Positions 35,752-44,506 of a stretch of 64,000 nucleotides of DNA are shown in pieces. The stretch's first letter is position 1. The number at the start of each line of letters is the position of its first letter. A program made the translations under genes and the position numbers. The notes under the pieces are model-generated. The model did not search any database. It was not told the DNA's origin and saw only the letters and a list, made by a program, of their open reading frames with translations. Source of the DNA: CAXBGS01 sp963975425. Lineage in GTDB: Bacteria > Planctomycetota > Planctomycetia > Pirellulales > Pirellulaceae. The DNA is taken from assembly GCA_963975425.1 (NCBI GenBank), contig CAXBGS010000015.1:118341-182340 (forward strand), in the 5' to 3' direction.

Positions 35752-36273
35752 TTAGTTGTCGACCGCGGAAAGGTCGGCGGACTGTAAGACCGCGTCGGAT
35801 TGGGACTGGATAAATGATTCAAGCCGCGACGTGAGTGCGGGGTCTGCGAGCGCCAAGATTCGAGCTGCCATCAGACCCGCATTTTTTGCACCGGCTTTGC
35901 CGATTGCCATCGTGGCGACAGGTATCCCGCCTGGCATTTGGACGATCGACAGCAGTGAGTCGAGTCCTTGCAGTGCACGGCTTTGGATGGGAACGCCGAT
36001 CACGGGCAACGTGGTTTCCGATGCAACCATTCCTGGCAGGTGTGCCGCACCACCAGCACCCGCGATGATCACTTGAATGCCGCGTGCGGCGGCGCCCGAG
36101 GCGTATTGAAACATACGCTGTGGCGTACGATGGGCGGACACGACCAAGCGTTCGTTTGAAATTTCCAGCTCGTCCAGGATATCGGCGGCCGCTTTCATGG
36201 TTTCCCAATCGTTGCGGCTGCCCATGATCACGCCGACTTTTGCATCGGTTTCACCAAACGTTTCGGTCGCCAT
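35752..36273 (-). CDS. purE: N5-carboxyaminoimidazole ribonucleotide mutase
   Basis: From the ATG at 36273 the protein has 173 residues, close to the usual length. It shows the class I PurE signature: VGVIMGSRNDWETMKAA, VVSAHRTPQRMF with the catalytic histidine, GAGGAAHLPGMVASETTLPV and the helix QMPGGIPVATMAIGKAGAKN. The enzyme moves the carboxyl group of N5-CAIR to C4 to give CAIR in purine synthesis. purK follows about 140 bp after the stop (75 bp if the longer purK start is used). An upstream in-frame ATG at 36324 would add 17 residues not typical of the family. Confidence 0.96.
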   Translation of the reverse strand: MATETFGETDAKVGVIMGSRNDWETMKAAADILDELEISNERLVVSAHRTPQRMFQYASGAAARGIQVIIAGAGGAAHLPGMVASETTLPVIGVPIQSRALQGLDSLLSIVQMPGGIPVATMAIGKAGAKNAGLMAARILALADPALTSRLESFIQSQSDAVLQSADLSAVDN

Positions 36274-36506
36274 GTTTTTTCCGTTCGCAGAACAATCGTG
36301 GTTTGTGTAGGTAAGGCGGCTCAAGCATTCTCGGCCGCGGATGATATGCTGGAATGGGTTGGCGGCATTACCGGCAGTATTCTTCGCTGACGATTGCCGC
36401 GGGCGTTATCGGCCCATCGCTGGGCACTTGAATGAATCGCGGGGTGGCAGCAACAGCCGACCGACACGTCTCTGGCGAATAATTTACGCGCATCGGCCGG
36501 CGCGTG

Positions 36507-38852
36507 TCAGGTGTTCAGCACTTCCAGCTTGGCAAAAGCGAGCCGAAAATTGTATTCTCCGTCGGCGAACTGGACTTTCGCGGTACGCTTTGGGCCACGA
36601 CCGGTGACCGACAGAATTGTTCCCTCGCCATACTCGACATGTTTGACCAACGTACCCTCCTGGTACACATTCAGCGAAACCACGCCCTGGTTTAGCATTT
36701 CGGACGCCGTTCTCAGTTCGGCCGTCAACACGGACTTCTTTTTCGGCTGGGGCGCGGCGCGTTCTTCGTCGGGCAACTGCGAGATTTCGTCGTCATCAAT
36801 TTCGACCTTCGGCCCGATCGCGAATTCCGCGTTGTCTTCGGTCGCCTCGTTGACTTGTGTCACGTCGGGCAGGTCCCAGGAATCCGGCTCGTCAAATGCA
36901 TCGTCGTCGAACCATTCACGCTCTACGGTCGACTCGATGCGTTTGAGTTCCTCTAATGGCAATTCGTTCAAGAATGGGCTTGGGATTACCGGACGCACGT
37001 CGCCTCGGACCGCCCGCCGCTTGCAACAACTCAGTTGCAGCCGTTGCATGGCGCGAGTGATGCCGACAAACAGCAACCTTCGTTCTTCCTCGAACTCATT
37101 TTCGGACCCCTTCGATCGCGCGTGCGGCAACAAGTCGTCTTCCACCGCAATGATGTAGACGAACGGGAATTCAAGTCCTTTGGCCGCGTGCAGGGTCATC
37201 ATCGTGACACGGTCGCTGTCCTCTTCGAATGCGTCGGTATCGGACACCAACGCGACTTGTTCCAGAAACGCCTCAAGGGATCCATCGTCGGGATGCTGTC
37301 GGTCGAACTCGACCGCGGCCGTGATCAGTTCATCCACATTGGCCATTCGGTCATTATCTTGTTGGTCGTCGGACGTTTTTTCTAGAAACGACTCGTAATC
37401 AATCTCTTCGACGAGGTATCGAAGCAAGTCCTCCAGCGGAGCGGTCGCCTTGATCGCCAACCGATCATAGATGGCGATGAATTTCCGCAGCATGGTGACG
37501 GCACGTTTTTGCAATCCCTCGATTTGATCTGCTTGGCGGACCGCGTCCAGCATCGGCATATGGTTCGCATCGGCGTGTTCGCGAACGCGCTGAATCGTTT
37601 TTGCCCCAATTCCCCGCGTGGGAGTGTTGATGACACGCATCAAAGCCACGTCGTGACTCGGGTTGTTGATCAAGTGCAGATAAGCCAGCAGGTCCTTGAT
37701 CTCTTTGCGCTGATAGAATTCCAGCCCGTTGACGATTTGATAGGGCAGCCCGCGTCGCCGCATGGAATGTTCCAAGGAGCGGGTCAGCGCGTTGATTCGG
37801 CAGAAGATGGCAAAATCGCTCGGCCGCATTCCTTCGCTCGCGATCGACGCGACAATCTCATCAACGATCCCATCGGCTTCCTGATATCCGTCTTCGAACA
37901 AACGCAGCGTGACCGGGTTGCCCTCTTCGTTGTCGGTAAACAGTTGTTTTTGCTTTCGGCGTCGATTGTGCCGGATCAATTGGTCGGCGACGCGCAAGAT
38001 ATTCGGTGTGCTGCGATAGTTTTGTTCCAATCGAACCGTCTGGACGTCGGGATAGTCCTTTTCGAAGTCCAGGATGTTGTTGATGTCGGCGCCTCGCCAG
38101 CCGTAAATGGATTGGTCCGGATCGCCCGTGACGGCCAAGTTGGGGTGCTCGATCGACAAGGCCCGCACAATCGCATATTGCGCAAGGTTCGTGTCCTGGT
38201 ACTCGTCGACCATGATGTACTTGAATTTACGGTCAAGTTCGCGACGCATCTCGGAATTCTCGCGTAACAAGACCGCGACGTGCAGCAGCAAGTCGTCAAA
38301 GTCCACCGCGTTGGCCGTTAACAACTGTTGTTGATAGACCGGGTACACGCGAGCGGAGATCTGGTCGCCTGAACGCAGCGACTGACCCTCGAACATGTCA
38401 GGCGTTACCAAGCGATTCTTGGCGCGGCTGATTGCGTTGGCGATTTGATCGGGTGAAATGTGACTGGTCGAAACGCCGGCGGCGACGATCGCCCGTTTCA
38501 TTGCTTGCTTGGCGTCGGAGGAATCATAGATCGAATAGTTTTCCTTCAGTCCGACCATCGTCGCGTAACGTCGCAGCAACTGTGCGCAGAACCGATGGAA
38601 CGTTCCCATCCAGACGCCATGTCCGGGCGCGAGCTTTTCGACGCGCTGTCGCATTTCATCGGCGGCTTTGTTCGTGAACGTCAATGCCGCAATCTGCCAG
38701 GACGGGATGTCCCGTGCCAACATATTGGCGATGCGGTGTGTGACGACTCGAGTCTTTCCGCTGCCTGGGCCCGCCAAGATCAAAAGGGGACCGTCCACAT
38801 GTTGAACGGCTTCACGCTGTGGATCCGTCAAATCTCGAAAAATCGCGTCCAT
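36507..38852 (-). CDS. pcrA: UvrD/PcrA-type superfamily 1 DNA helicase
   Basis: From the ATG at 38852 the protein has 781 residues. All SF1A helicase motifs are present: LNxxQxxA-like DLTDPQREAVQHV, Walker A in LAGPGSGKTRVVTHR, ALTFTNKAADEMRQRV, VDEYQDTNLAQY (Walker B), GDPDQSIYGWRGADI, and the C-terminal motifs LHAAKGLEFPFVYII and LLFVGITRAMQRLQLS. The last 60 residues (VKHVEYGEGTILSVTGRG, then KVQFADGEYNFRLAFAKLE) are the Tudor-like domain of PcrA/UvrD that contacts RNA polymerase. It unwinds DNA 3' to 5' in repair and replication-fork maintenance. The choice between pcrA and uvrD as a name is conventional. Confidence 0.95.
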   Translation of the reverse strand: MDAIFRDLTDPQREAVQHVDGPLLILAGPGSGKTRVVTHRIANMLARDIPSWQIAALTFTNKAADEMRQRVEKLAPGHGVWMGTFHRFCAQLLRRYATMVGLKENYSIYDSSDAKQAMKRAIVAAGVSTSHISPDQIANAISRAKNRLVTPDMFEGQSLRSGDQISARVYPVYQQQLLTANAVDFDDLLLHVAVLLRENSEMRRELDRKFKYIMVDEYQDTNLAQYAIVRALSIEHPNLAVTGDPDQSIYGWRGADINNILDFEKDYPDVQTVRLEQNYRSTPNILRVADQLIRHNRRRKQKQLFTDNEEGNPVTLRLFEDGYQEADGIVDEIVASIASEGMRPSDFAIFCRINALTRSLEHSMRRRGLPYQIVNGLEFYQRKEIKDLLAYLHLINNPSHDVALMRVINTPTRGIGAKTIQRVREHADANHMPMLDAVRQADQIEGLQKRAVTMLRKFIAIYDRLAIKATAPLEDLLRYLVEEIDYESFLEKTSDDQQDNDRMANVDELITAAVEFDRQHPDDGSLEAFLEQVALVSDTDAFEEDSDRVTMMTLHAAKGLEFPFVYIIAVEDDLLPHARSKGSENEFEEERRLLFVGITRAMQRLQLSCCKRRAVRGDVRPVIPSPFLNELPLEELKRIESTVEREWFDDDAFDEPDSWDLPDVTQVNEATEDNAEFAIGPKVEIDDDEISQLPDEERAAPQPKKKSVLTAELRTASEMLNQGVVSLNVYQEGTLVKHVEYGEGTILSVTGRGPKRTAKVQFADGEYNFRLAFAKLEVLNT

Positions 38853-39127
38853 GTTCGATCGGTTAGCAGGAGGTGGCTGTCCGTGGTGAAACAAGAGATA
38901 CTGACGTTCATCATAACGAATCGACGTGTTTTTGTATTCGCGGCCGATTCGGTCCCGCCGCTGATTCGATCCGCCGGCAATGAGCGCCCTCGAGGCGTAT
39001 CACGGTGCATCGAGCGTCAAATCAACATGCATCGGGCGTGCCCGCCCGCCGAACCATTTCGATTCCGGTAGGTTCAGCAACCCTCATCGATTGCTTTACA
39101 CTCTAGAATCACCTGAGGTCGGATGAC

Positions 39128-39562
39128 GTGACCGACACGCTCTTTGACTTTTCCCTTGTCCTCCTCGACCCGCGAAAAAACATGGCTGGAAAACGCGTTC
39201 TCGGCAAAAACGTCCTCGGCGGTGAGTTGGCTGTTTGCAGCACCGAGCCGATGACCGGATTTTACCGCGATGGATGCTGCAATACGGGGGCTTCCGATGC
39301 GGGGCTGCACGTCGTTTGTACGCAGGTGACCGCCGAGTTTTTGGAATTCAGCCGATCGCGAGGAAACGACCTATCGACGCCGAATCCCATGTTCGAATTT
39401 CCGGGGCTGCAGCCAGGCGATCGTTGGTGTCTGTGCGCGGCACGCTGGAAAGAAGCGTTTGACGCGGGAATGGCTCCGGCGGTTGTGCTGGAAGCGACTC
39501 ATATGTCGGCGCTAGAATTCGCATCGCTCGAGGAGCTAAAACAACACGCGGTTGCTCCCTAG
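39128..39562 (+). CDS. DUF2237 family protein
   Basis: The protein has up to 144 residues from a GTG start; the ATG at 39182 would give about 126. The family pattern is complete: NVLGGELAVCSTEPMTGFYR, DGCCNTGASDAGLHVVCTQV, TAEFLEFSRSRGNDLSTP, FPGLQPGDRWCLCAARW and AGMAPAVVLEATHMSALEF. Many conserved Cys, His and Asp residues suggest a metal site, but the function of the family is unknown. It stands alone between the helicase gene (divergent) and the TPR protein gene, with a gap of about 260 bp to the latter's ATG. Confidence 0.9.
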   Translation: MTDTLFDFSLVLLDPRKNMAGKRVLGKNVLGGELAVCSTEPMTGFYRDGCCNTGASDAGLHVVCTQVTAEFLEFSRSRGNDLSTPNPMFEFPGLQPGDRWCLCAARWKEAFDAGMAPAVVLEATHMSALEFASLEELKQHAVAP

Positions 39563-39824
39563 CGGCCGTCTCGTGGGATGCCGCTGCAGTCGGCTCTCGA
39601 TCGAGCGATAACCGGGTTCGGAAACGATCTTCATTCGATATCTTGCAAATCGGGTCGGAATTCGCAGTGAATTGCGGGGGACTGGGACAGATACGTGAGG
39701 TTGAGCCCAAGTACTTGCCGACGAGTTCACAAAGGTTGAGTTGAGTCTATTGACGCTAAGTTCCGTCAATTTCTATACTTCCGGGCTACCTCTTACCCAC
39801 TTCGGCAAGCAAATCGAACATTTT

Positions 39825-40748
39825 ATGAACAGCGACCGGCGTCACGAACTGCAAGAAAACGAGTTGGCTGCTCATTTGGCTCGCGTCAACAAAGCCATCG
39901 AGCCCTATTCAAAGCTGATCGCGGTCGTTGTTGGCGCCGTCGTTTTGGGCGTGATCGCGTTGGCACTGTATCAAAGCAAGTCTTCGGGGGATCGCAGCGA
40001 CGCGACGCTCGCGCTGATCGATGCTTCGATGTCCGAAGACCCCAGCGACCTGTCACAGATCGCGGCAACGTATCCCACGACTTCGGCGGCTGCGTGGGCA
40101 AAACTTTACGAAGGCAATTCGCTGTTGACCCAAGCGATGCAGTCGTTGTTTGTCGATCGCACCGCAGCGGAAGATTCGATTCGCGAAGCCCGGGCGGCAT
40201 ACAACTCGGCCTTGGCAAGCAGCGATGATCGAATCATCCGCTCGCGTGCTCACTTTGGGCTGGCACGAGCCTCCGAAGCACTTGGCGAAGTCGAAACAGC
40301 AATCAGCGAATACAAGCTAACCGTTGATGCGGATGAGTCCGAATCAATGGTTGCGTTGGCTCGACGCCGCATCGAATCGCTGGAATCGCCCGAAACACAA
40401 GACTTTGTCGAATGGTTCGCCGAGCAGGATTTTGCCCCGGCCGATCCAACGTTGCCGCCTTCGTTGCCAACCGGATCGTCGCTCTCGGACACGCCTGATG
40501 TTGAATTGCCCGATTTGGATGAAGGTTTGACCAGCGAGGACGAGTCTGCACCGTTAGCCGACGGCGGCTTGGAAATGCCGGCCGATGGTGCGAATGCCGA
40601 AGCCGCTGCTGATGACGATGCGGATCCCGCCGAGTCAACCGACCAAGGTGGCGATGGAAAAGACGAAGGCGACCGCGAATCAGCCGCGTCGGACGACACC
40701 GAGAGCACGTCAAACGATTCATCGGATTCGAAGTCGGACGACGAGTGA
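39825..40748 (+). CDS. Membrane-anchored TPR protein with acidic tail (YfgM-like)
   Basis: From the ATG at 39825 the protein has 307 residues. A short cytoplasmic N-terminus (RRHELQENELAAHLARVN) precedes one transmembrane helix (LIAVVVGAVVLGVIALALYQ). A tetratricopeptide-like helical region of about 140 residues follows (AAAWAKLYEGNSLLTQAMQ, RAHFGLARASEALGEVETAI). The last 90 residues are low-complexity, rich in Asp, Glu, Ser and Ala. The layout matches YfgM/TPR_21-type proteins that associate with the translocon or envelope assembly. The frame is open upstream to 39741, but the added residues are atypical. It overlaps rluD by 4 bp (GTGA). Confidence 0.8.
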   Translation: MNSDRRHELQENELAAHLARVNKAIEPYSKLIAVVVGAVVLGVIALALYQSKSSGDRSDATLALIDASMSEDPSDLSQIAATYPTTSAAAWAKLYEGNSLLTQAMQSLFVDRTAAEDSIREARAAYNSALASSDDRIIRSRAHFGLARASEALGEVETAISEYKLTVDADESESMVALARRRIESLESPETQDFVEWFAEQDFAPADPTLPPSLPTGSSLSDTPDVELPDLDEGLTSEDESAPLADGGLEMPADGANAEAAADDDADPAESTDQGGDGKDEGDRESAASDDTESTSNDSSDSKSDDE

Positions 40749-41803
40749 GCGACTCAGAGGACGATGGCCCGGTCGAATCCAACAACGAAGTCAACGACGA
40801 CGATGTCTATCGCGAGTTCGTTGTCCCGGAATCGGCCGAGGGACAGCGCATTGATCTCTTCCTGACCTCCGCCTGCGACGGATACAGCCGCACTCAAATT
40901 CGCGAGGCGGTTCAGAATGACGGTGCGACGGTGAATGGTCGCGTCGTCCGCCCCAGTTTGAAACTGCGTCCCGGACAACAAATTCGGTTTTGTTTGCCCG
41001 AGCCGACGTCGGATGATACGGTTCCGGAAAACATTCCACTGGATATTTTGTTCGAAGATGACGGATTCGTCGTCGTCAACAAGCCGGCAGGGATGGTTGT
41101 GCATCCGGCTCGTGGAAACTGGAGCGGAACGCTGACCAGCGCACTGGCTTATCGGTTTCAGTCACTGTCGGACGTTGGCGGCCCCACGCGACCGGGGATT
41201 GTTCATCGACTCGATCGCGATACAAGCGGTGTGATTGTCGTCGCGAAAACCAATGCCGTGCACATGCACTTGGCCGCACAGTGGCATGACCGCGAAGTCA
41301 CCAAGGAATACTTTGCGATCACCGCCGGCCGTATGGACCGAGACCGTGACGTGATTGATGCCCCGATCGGAAAGCATCCCTACCAGCGCGACAAACAAGC
41401 GATCCGCGCCGATCACCCCACCAGTCGTGAAGCGTCTACGTTCTACGAAGTCGCGGCACGGTTTGGTCGCGTCAACTTGGTCAATGTGAAACCCAAGACA
41501 GGGCGCACGCACCAAATTCGTGTTCACCTGGCGCACATCGGTTGTCCGATTTTGTGCGATCGCTTGTACGCCGGTCACGCAGAAATCACGCGGACGATGC
41601 TGATGACCAAGATGGGCGGCGAGCGGTCGGGCGATGGACCCGATGGGCCGGACCATAATGTCATTCTGTCGCGACAAGCGCTGCACGCGAAGCGGTTGAC
41701 TTTCAAGAATCCGCAATCCGGAAAAGACATGACTTTCGAGGCGCCGATCCCCGCAGACATGCAGCGCGTCATCGATGCGTTATCGGACACGGCGTCGAAC
41801 TAG
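40745..41803 (+). CDS. rluD: 23S rRNA pseudouridine synthase, RluD type
   Basis: The 352-residue protein has a charged N-terminus, an S4 RNA-binding domain at about residues 30-90 (IDLFLTSACDGYSRTQIREA) and an RluA-type catalytic domain. Catalytic motifs are FVVVNKPAGMVVHPARGNWSG, IVHRLDRDTSGVIVVAKTN with the catalytic aspartate, and KTGRTHQIRVHLAHIGCPI. S4 plus HRLDRDTSG is the RluC/RluD arrangement, and the length favours RluD, which modifies helix 69 of 23S rRNA. The GTG start overlaps the stop of the TPR protein gene, so the two are translationally coupled. Target assignment is by family. Confidence 0.92.
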   Translation: MSDSEDDGPVESNNEVNDDDVYREFVVPESAEGQRIDLFLTSACDGYSRTQIREAVQNDGATVNGRVVRPSLKLRPGQQIRFCLPEPTSDDTVPENIPLDILFEDDGFVVVNKPAGMVVHPARGNWSGTLTSALAYRFQSLSDVGGPTRPGIVHRLDRDTSGVIVVAKTNAVHMHLAAQWHDREVTKEYFAITAGRMDRDRDVIDAPIGKHPYQRDKQAIRADHPTSREASTFYEVAARFGRVNLVNVKPKTGRTHQIRVHLAHIGCPILCDRLYAGHAEITRTMLMTKMGGERSGDGPDGPDHNVILSRQALHAKRLTFKNPQSGKDMTFEAPIPADMQRVIDALSDTASN

Positions 41804-41857
41804 CCCCATTTGGCACAACGGGACCGCATCAGGTCGGACTGCCTGATGTGGGCCGTG

Positions 41858-42436
41858 CTATTTCGCCCCGCGAACCAATTCGTCGAAATTCAATTCCAAC
41901 TGAGTATCGCGATCGTCACCGCCCAATTCGCGGTACATCAAACTTGGGCAGATATCGCTGCTGTTTTGATATTTATCACTGGTGTACTTCGCACATTCAC
42001 CGGTGGTCTGCAAAAAGAATATCTGACAGACTTCCATGCCCGCGTAGATGCGAACAGGCTGGACGCAATACATTTCCAGCGTCCATGTGCCGCAATATCC
42101 GGCATCACCTAGGCTGCCGCCCGGATTGATAAACAATCCCAGACGTGCCAGCGAGCTGCGGCCTTGAATCATTGGCACAACATTATGCGACTCGGTGTGT
42201 TCGACCGTTCGCCCCAGATACAGCATATTCGGCTGCAGCGTGATGCCTTCTGGCGGAATTTCGATGCGACGGTATCGATTTGGCGCAGCCGCATCCAACA
42301 CAACCTCTTCGTACACCAACAATTCATCGTGCAACGATAAATTGTATCCGTTGGGGTTAAGCCGCTCGGGATCAAACGGTTCGATCAAGAGCTCGTCTTT
42401 TTGACGCCGCTGAATCTCCAAACCCGAAAGAAGCAT
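41858..42436 (-). CDS. dcd: dCTP deaminase
   Basis: The start at 42436 gives 192 residues, the normal Dcd length, beginning MLLSGLEIQRR. The open frame to 42553 would add 39 residues unlike the family. Hallmarks are LNPNGYNLSLHDELLVYEE, MIQGRSSLARLGLFINPGGS and the segment containing the catalytic glutamate, GTWTLEMYCVQPVRIYAGME. The enzyme deaminates dCTP to dUTP, supplying dUMP for thymidylate synthesis. The sequence FINPGGSLGDAGYCGTWTLE differs slightly from the usual PGWxGxxTLE loop, with two extra residues. It converges with rluD and diverges from the Bax-inhibitor-like gene. Confidence 0.92.
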   Translation of the reverse strand: MLLSGLEIQRRQKDELLIEPFDPERLNPNGYNLSLHDELLVYEEVVLDAAAPNRYRRIEIPPEGITLQPNMLYLGRTVEHTESHNVVPMIQGRSSLARLGLFINPGGSLGDAGYCGTWTLEMYCVQPVRIYAGMEVCQIFFLQTTGECAKYTSDKYQNSSDICPSLMYRELGGDDRDTQLELNFDELVRGAK

Positions 42437-42652
42437 TTTCTGTCCGTCAATCCAGTGGTCGGCTGCGTATCCAAAACCCGCCGTAAGCGAGTGATATAAT
42501 TGTCGGATAGTCGCACCCAGATTGTCAATCATTTGGCCAACAACTATTCCCATCCCACGTCAGATATTTCAGGGGTATATTGTTGGTGTGTTGCATTGCG
42601 GCGACTTTGTCGAGTCGCTTGAAGAGTCAGACGCGTTTTCGTCACACGAAAG

Positions 42653-43399
42653 GTGGGCAATCCCGTGAGCCAAGTGAACCCGTATTCCGTCAACCAAAAC
42701 GCGGTACCAGCGGCATTTGCCGAAGAATCAGAACGAGCTGGCTTTATTCGCCGCACGTATATGCATTTGACGGGCGCGGTGCTGGCGCTAATCGCGTTAG
42801 AAGCGGTGCTATTTAGCGTCGTGCCGGCAGCCACGATGCAAAATTTGGTTGCCACCATGACCAGCGGTTACGGATGGCTGATCGTTCTGGGGGCGTTTAT
42901 GGCCGTCAGCTGGATGGCGCGTTCCTGGGCTAACAGCGGCCGGTCATCGGGAATTCAATATGCCGGGCTTGGGCTTTATATCGTTGCCGAGGCCGTCATT
43001 CTGTTGCCGATGCTGTATATCTGCATCAGTGTGATGGGTGAACCGCAATTACCCATCATGGCCGCCATGATCACGACGCTCGTTTTTGCGGGACTTACCG
43101 CGTTCGTTTTTGTCACCGGAACTGACCTGTCGGGCTGGGGAAAATATCTGGCGTTGGGCGGAATCGTCGCGATGGGAGCGATCGCCGCAGGAGTTCTCAT
43201 GGGGTTTTCGCTGGGGATTTGGTTCAGTGCAGCGATGGTCGCGCTTGCGTCGGCGTACATTTTGTATGACACGTCGAACGTTTTGCACCATTACGACACA
43301 CGCCAACATGTTGCCGCTTCGCTAGCCTTGTTCGCATCGGTTGTGTTACTTTTTTGGTATGTGCTGCGAATCATGATGATGTTTTCAAGTGACGATTGA
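42653..43399 (+). CDS. Bax inhibitor-1/YccA family membrane protein
   Basis: The protein has up to 248 residues. GTG codons at 42653 and 42665 can serve as start. The second lies 12-13 nt after AAAGG and begins SQVNPYSVNQ, which is more plausible. Seven hydrophobic segments follow a soluble N-terminus of about 35 residues, matching the BI-1 fold. Motifs include RRTYMHLTGAVLALIALEAV, GWGKYLALGGIVAMGAIAAG and the family's C-terminal pattern ASAYILYDTSNVLHHYDTRQ with its conserved aspartates. Bacterial members are proton-sensitive calcium leak channels or protease-associated proteins. No partner gene is nearby. Confidence 0.9.
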   Translation: MGNPVSQVNPYSVNQNAVPAAFAEESERAGFIRRTYMHLTGAVLALIALEAVLFSVVPAATMQNLVATMTSGYGWLIVLGAFMAVSWMARSWANSGRSSGIQYAGLGLYIVAEAVILLPMLYICISVMGEPQLPIMAAMITTLVFAGLTAFVFVTGTDLSGWGKYLALGGIVAMGAIAAGVLMGFSLGIWFSAAMVALASAYILYDTSNVLHHYDTRQHVAASLALFASVVLLFWYVLRIMMMFSSDD

Positions 43400-43477
43400 T
43401 CGTCTGTTTCGATAGTTGCAGCCGACCATTCGCGGTGACGCGAGGATAGCTTTTCTTCCTAATCGATCGACAAGTCT

Positions 43478-44215
43478 ATGGACGACCTCGAAAGTGTGAC
43501 GCAGCTTCCCGATGACTTTGACGGTCGGGTTCGACTGTTTCCGTTGCCGGGGTTGGTTCTTTTTCCGCATGCGATGCAGCCCCTGCATGTGTTCGAGCCT
43601 CGTTACTGCGAGATGCTCGCGGAAGCTTTGGAAACGGACGAGTTGATCGCTGTGACCACGTTGACCGGAGGAATTACCGATACGGTCAACAATCAACCGC
43701 CGGTCGCATCGACCATTTGCATCGGCCGCATCGTTTCGCACGCCGAATTGGAAGACGACCGGCACAACATTCTGTTGGTCGGTGCCAAACGGGCGAGGAT
43801 CATTCGTGAAGTTGATGCGGGACGGCCGTTTCGTATCGCTGAAGTGGAACCCTACTCGGATATCTATCCGCCCAGCGGTGCCGACAAACGACGCGACTTG
43901 AAACACGAATTACTGGAGGCATTCGGATCGATCATTCCGGCATCCGCGAACGTGCAGAAAAATCTGCATGAGCTGATGGCAGGGCAAATGGGGCTCGGTC
44001 CGATCACGGACATCATCGCATACACATTACCGTTCGAGCCCGAAGAAAAGTTGCAACTGTTGGCCGAGCCCGATGTCGATGCCCGCGCGAGCCAACTCGT
44101 CACGCTTCTGCAAAGCGGAAGCGTTCAGCTGCATTCAGTTTCGATTCAAGAAACGGCGTTGGAAGACCCGGCCGTTCCGGATGATAAATTTCCCCCGCCA
44201 TTCAGTCTGAATTAG
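43478..44215 (+). CDS. Lon N-terminal domain (LON substrate-binding-like) protein
   Basis: The 245-residue protein consists of a Lon N-terminal-like domain only: RVRLFPLPGLVLFPHAMQPL, LHVFEPRYCEMLAEAL, GRIVSHAELEDDRHNILLVG and RFRIAEV-like strands, then a helical C-terminus. It lacks the AAA+ and protease domains. Stand-alone LON-domain proteins are widespread and annotated as peptidase S16 domain proteins, but they have no active site. A ligand-binding or adaptor role is possible. It follows the Bax-inhibitor-like gene by 79 bp and may be in the same transcript. Confidence 0.9.
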   Translation: MDDLESVTQLPDDFDGRVRLFPLPGLVLFPHAMQPLHVFEPRYCEMLAEALETDELIAVTTLTGGITDTVNNQPPVASTICIGRIVSHAELEDDRHNILLVGAKRARIIREVDAGRPFRIAEVEPYSDIYPPSGADKRRDLKHELLEAFGSIIPASANVQKNLHELMAGQMGLGPITDIIAYTLPFEPEEKLQLLAEPDVDARASQLVTLLQSGSVQLHSVSIQETALEDPAVPDDKFPPPFSLN

Positions 44216-44506
44216 CAATCTGACTTAGCGGTTCAGCGTTCCCTCGCCATCGTGTGTGTATACCGGAATCTCGTTCACGCTTGATCGTTTTCTGCTGACC
44301 GGATCGCCATCGAACGCGAACTTTGCGCAAGTTGAGCCATGTTTTCGGCACAAACTTTGCCTCGATGCCGTTTTTGCGCATCACATCGGGCCGAGATCGG
44401 GCTCTGGTGCCCAAGTAGGCGAAAGGTTCGGCATCACGCGGGGTCTTAATCACACGGGGTCTATCCGTTCGTTGATTTCTTCGCTTGTTCGTTTGTTTTC
44501 GGGGCA

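Noticed and set aside
42437..42553. 39-residue N-terminal extension of dCTP deaminase
   Set aside because: Known dCTP deaminases begin close to MLLSGLEI, and the extension has no family pattern.
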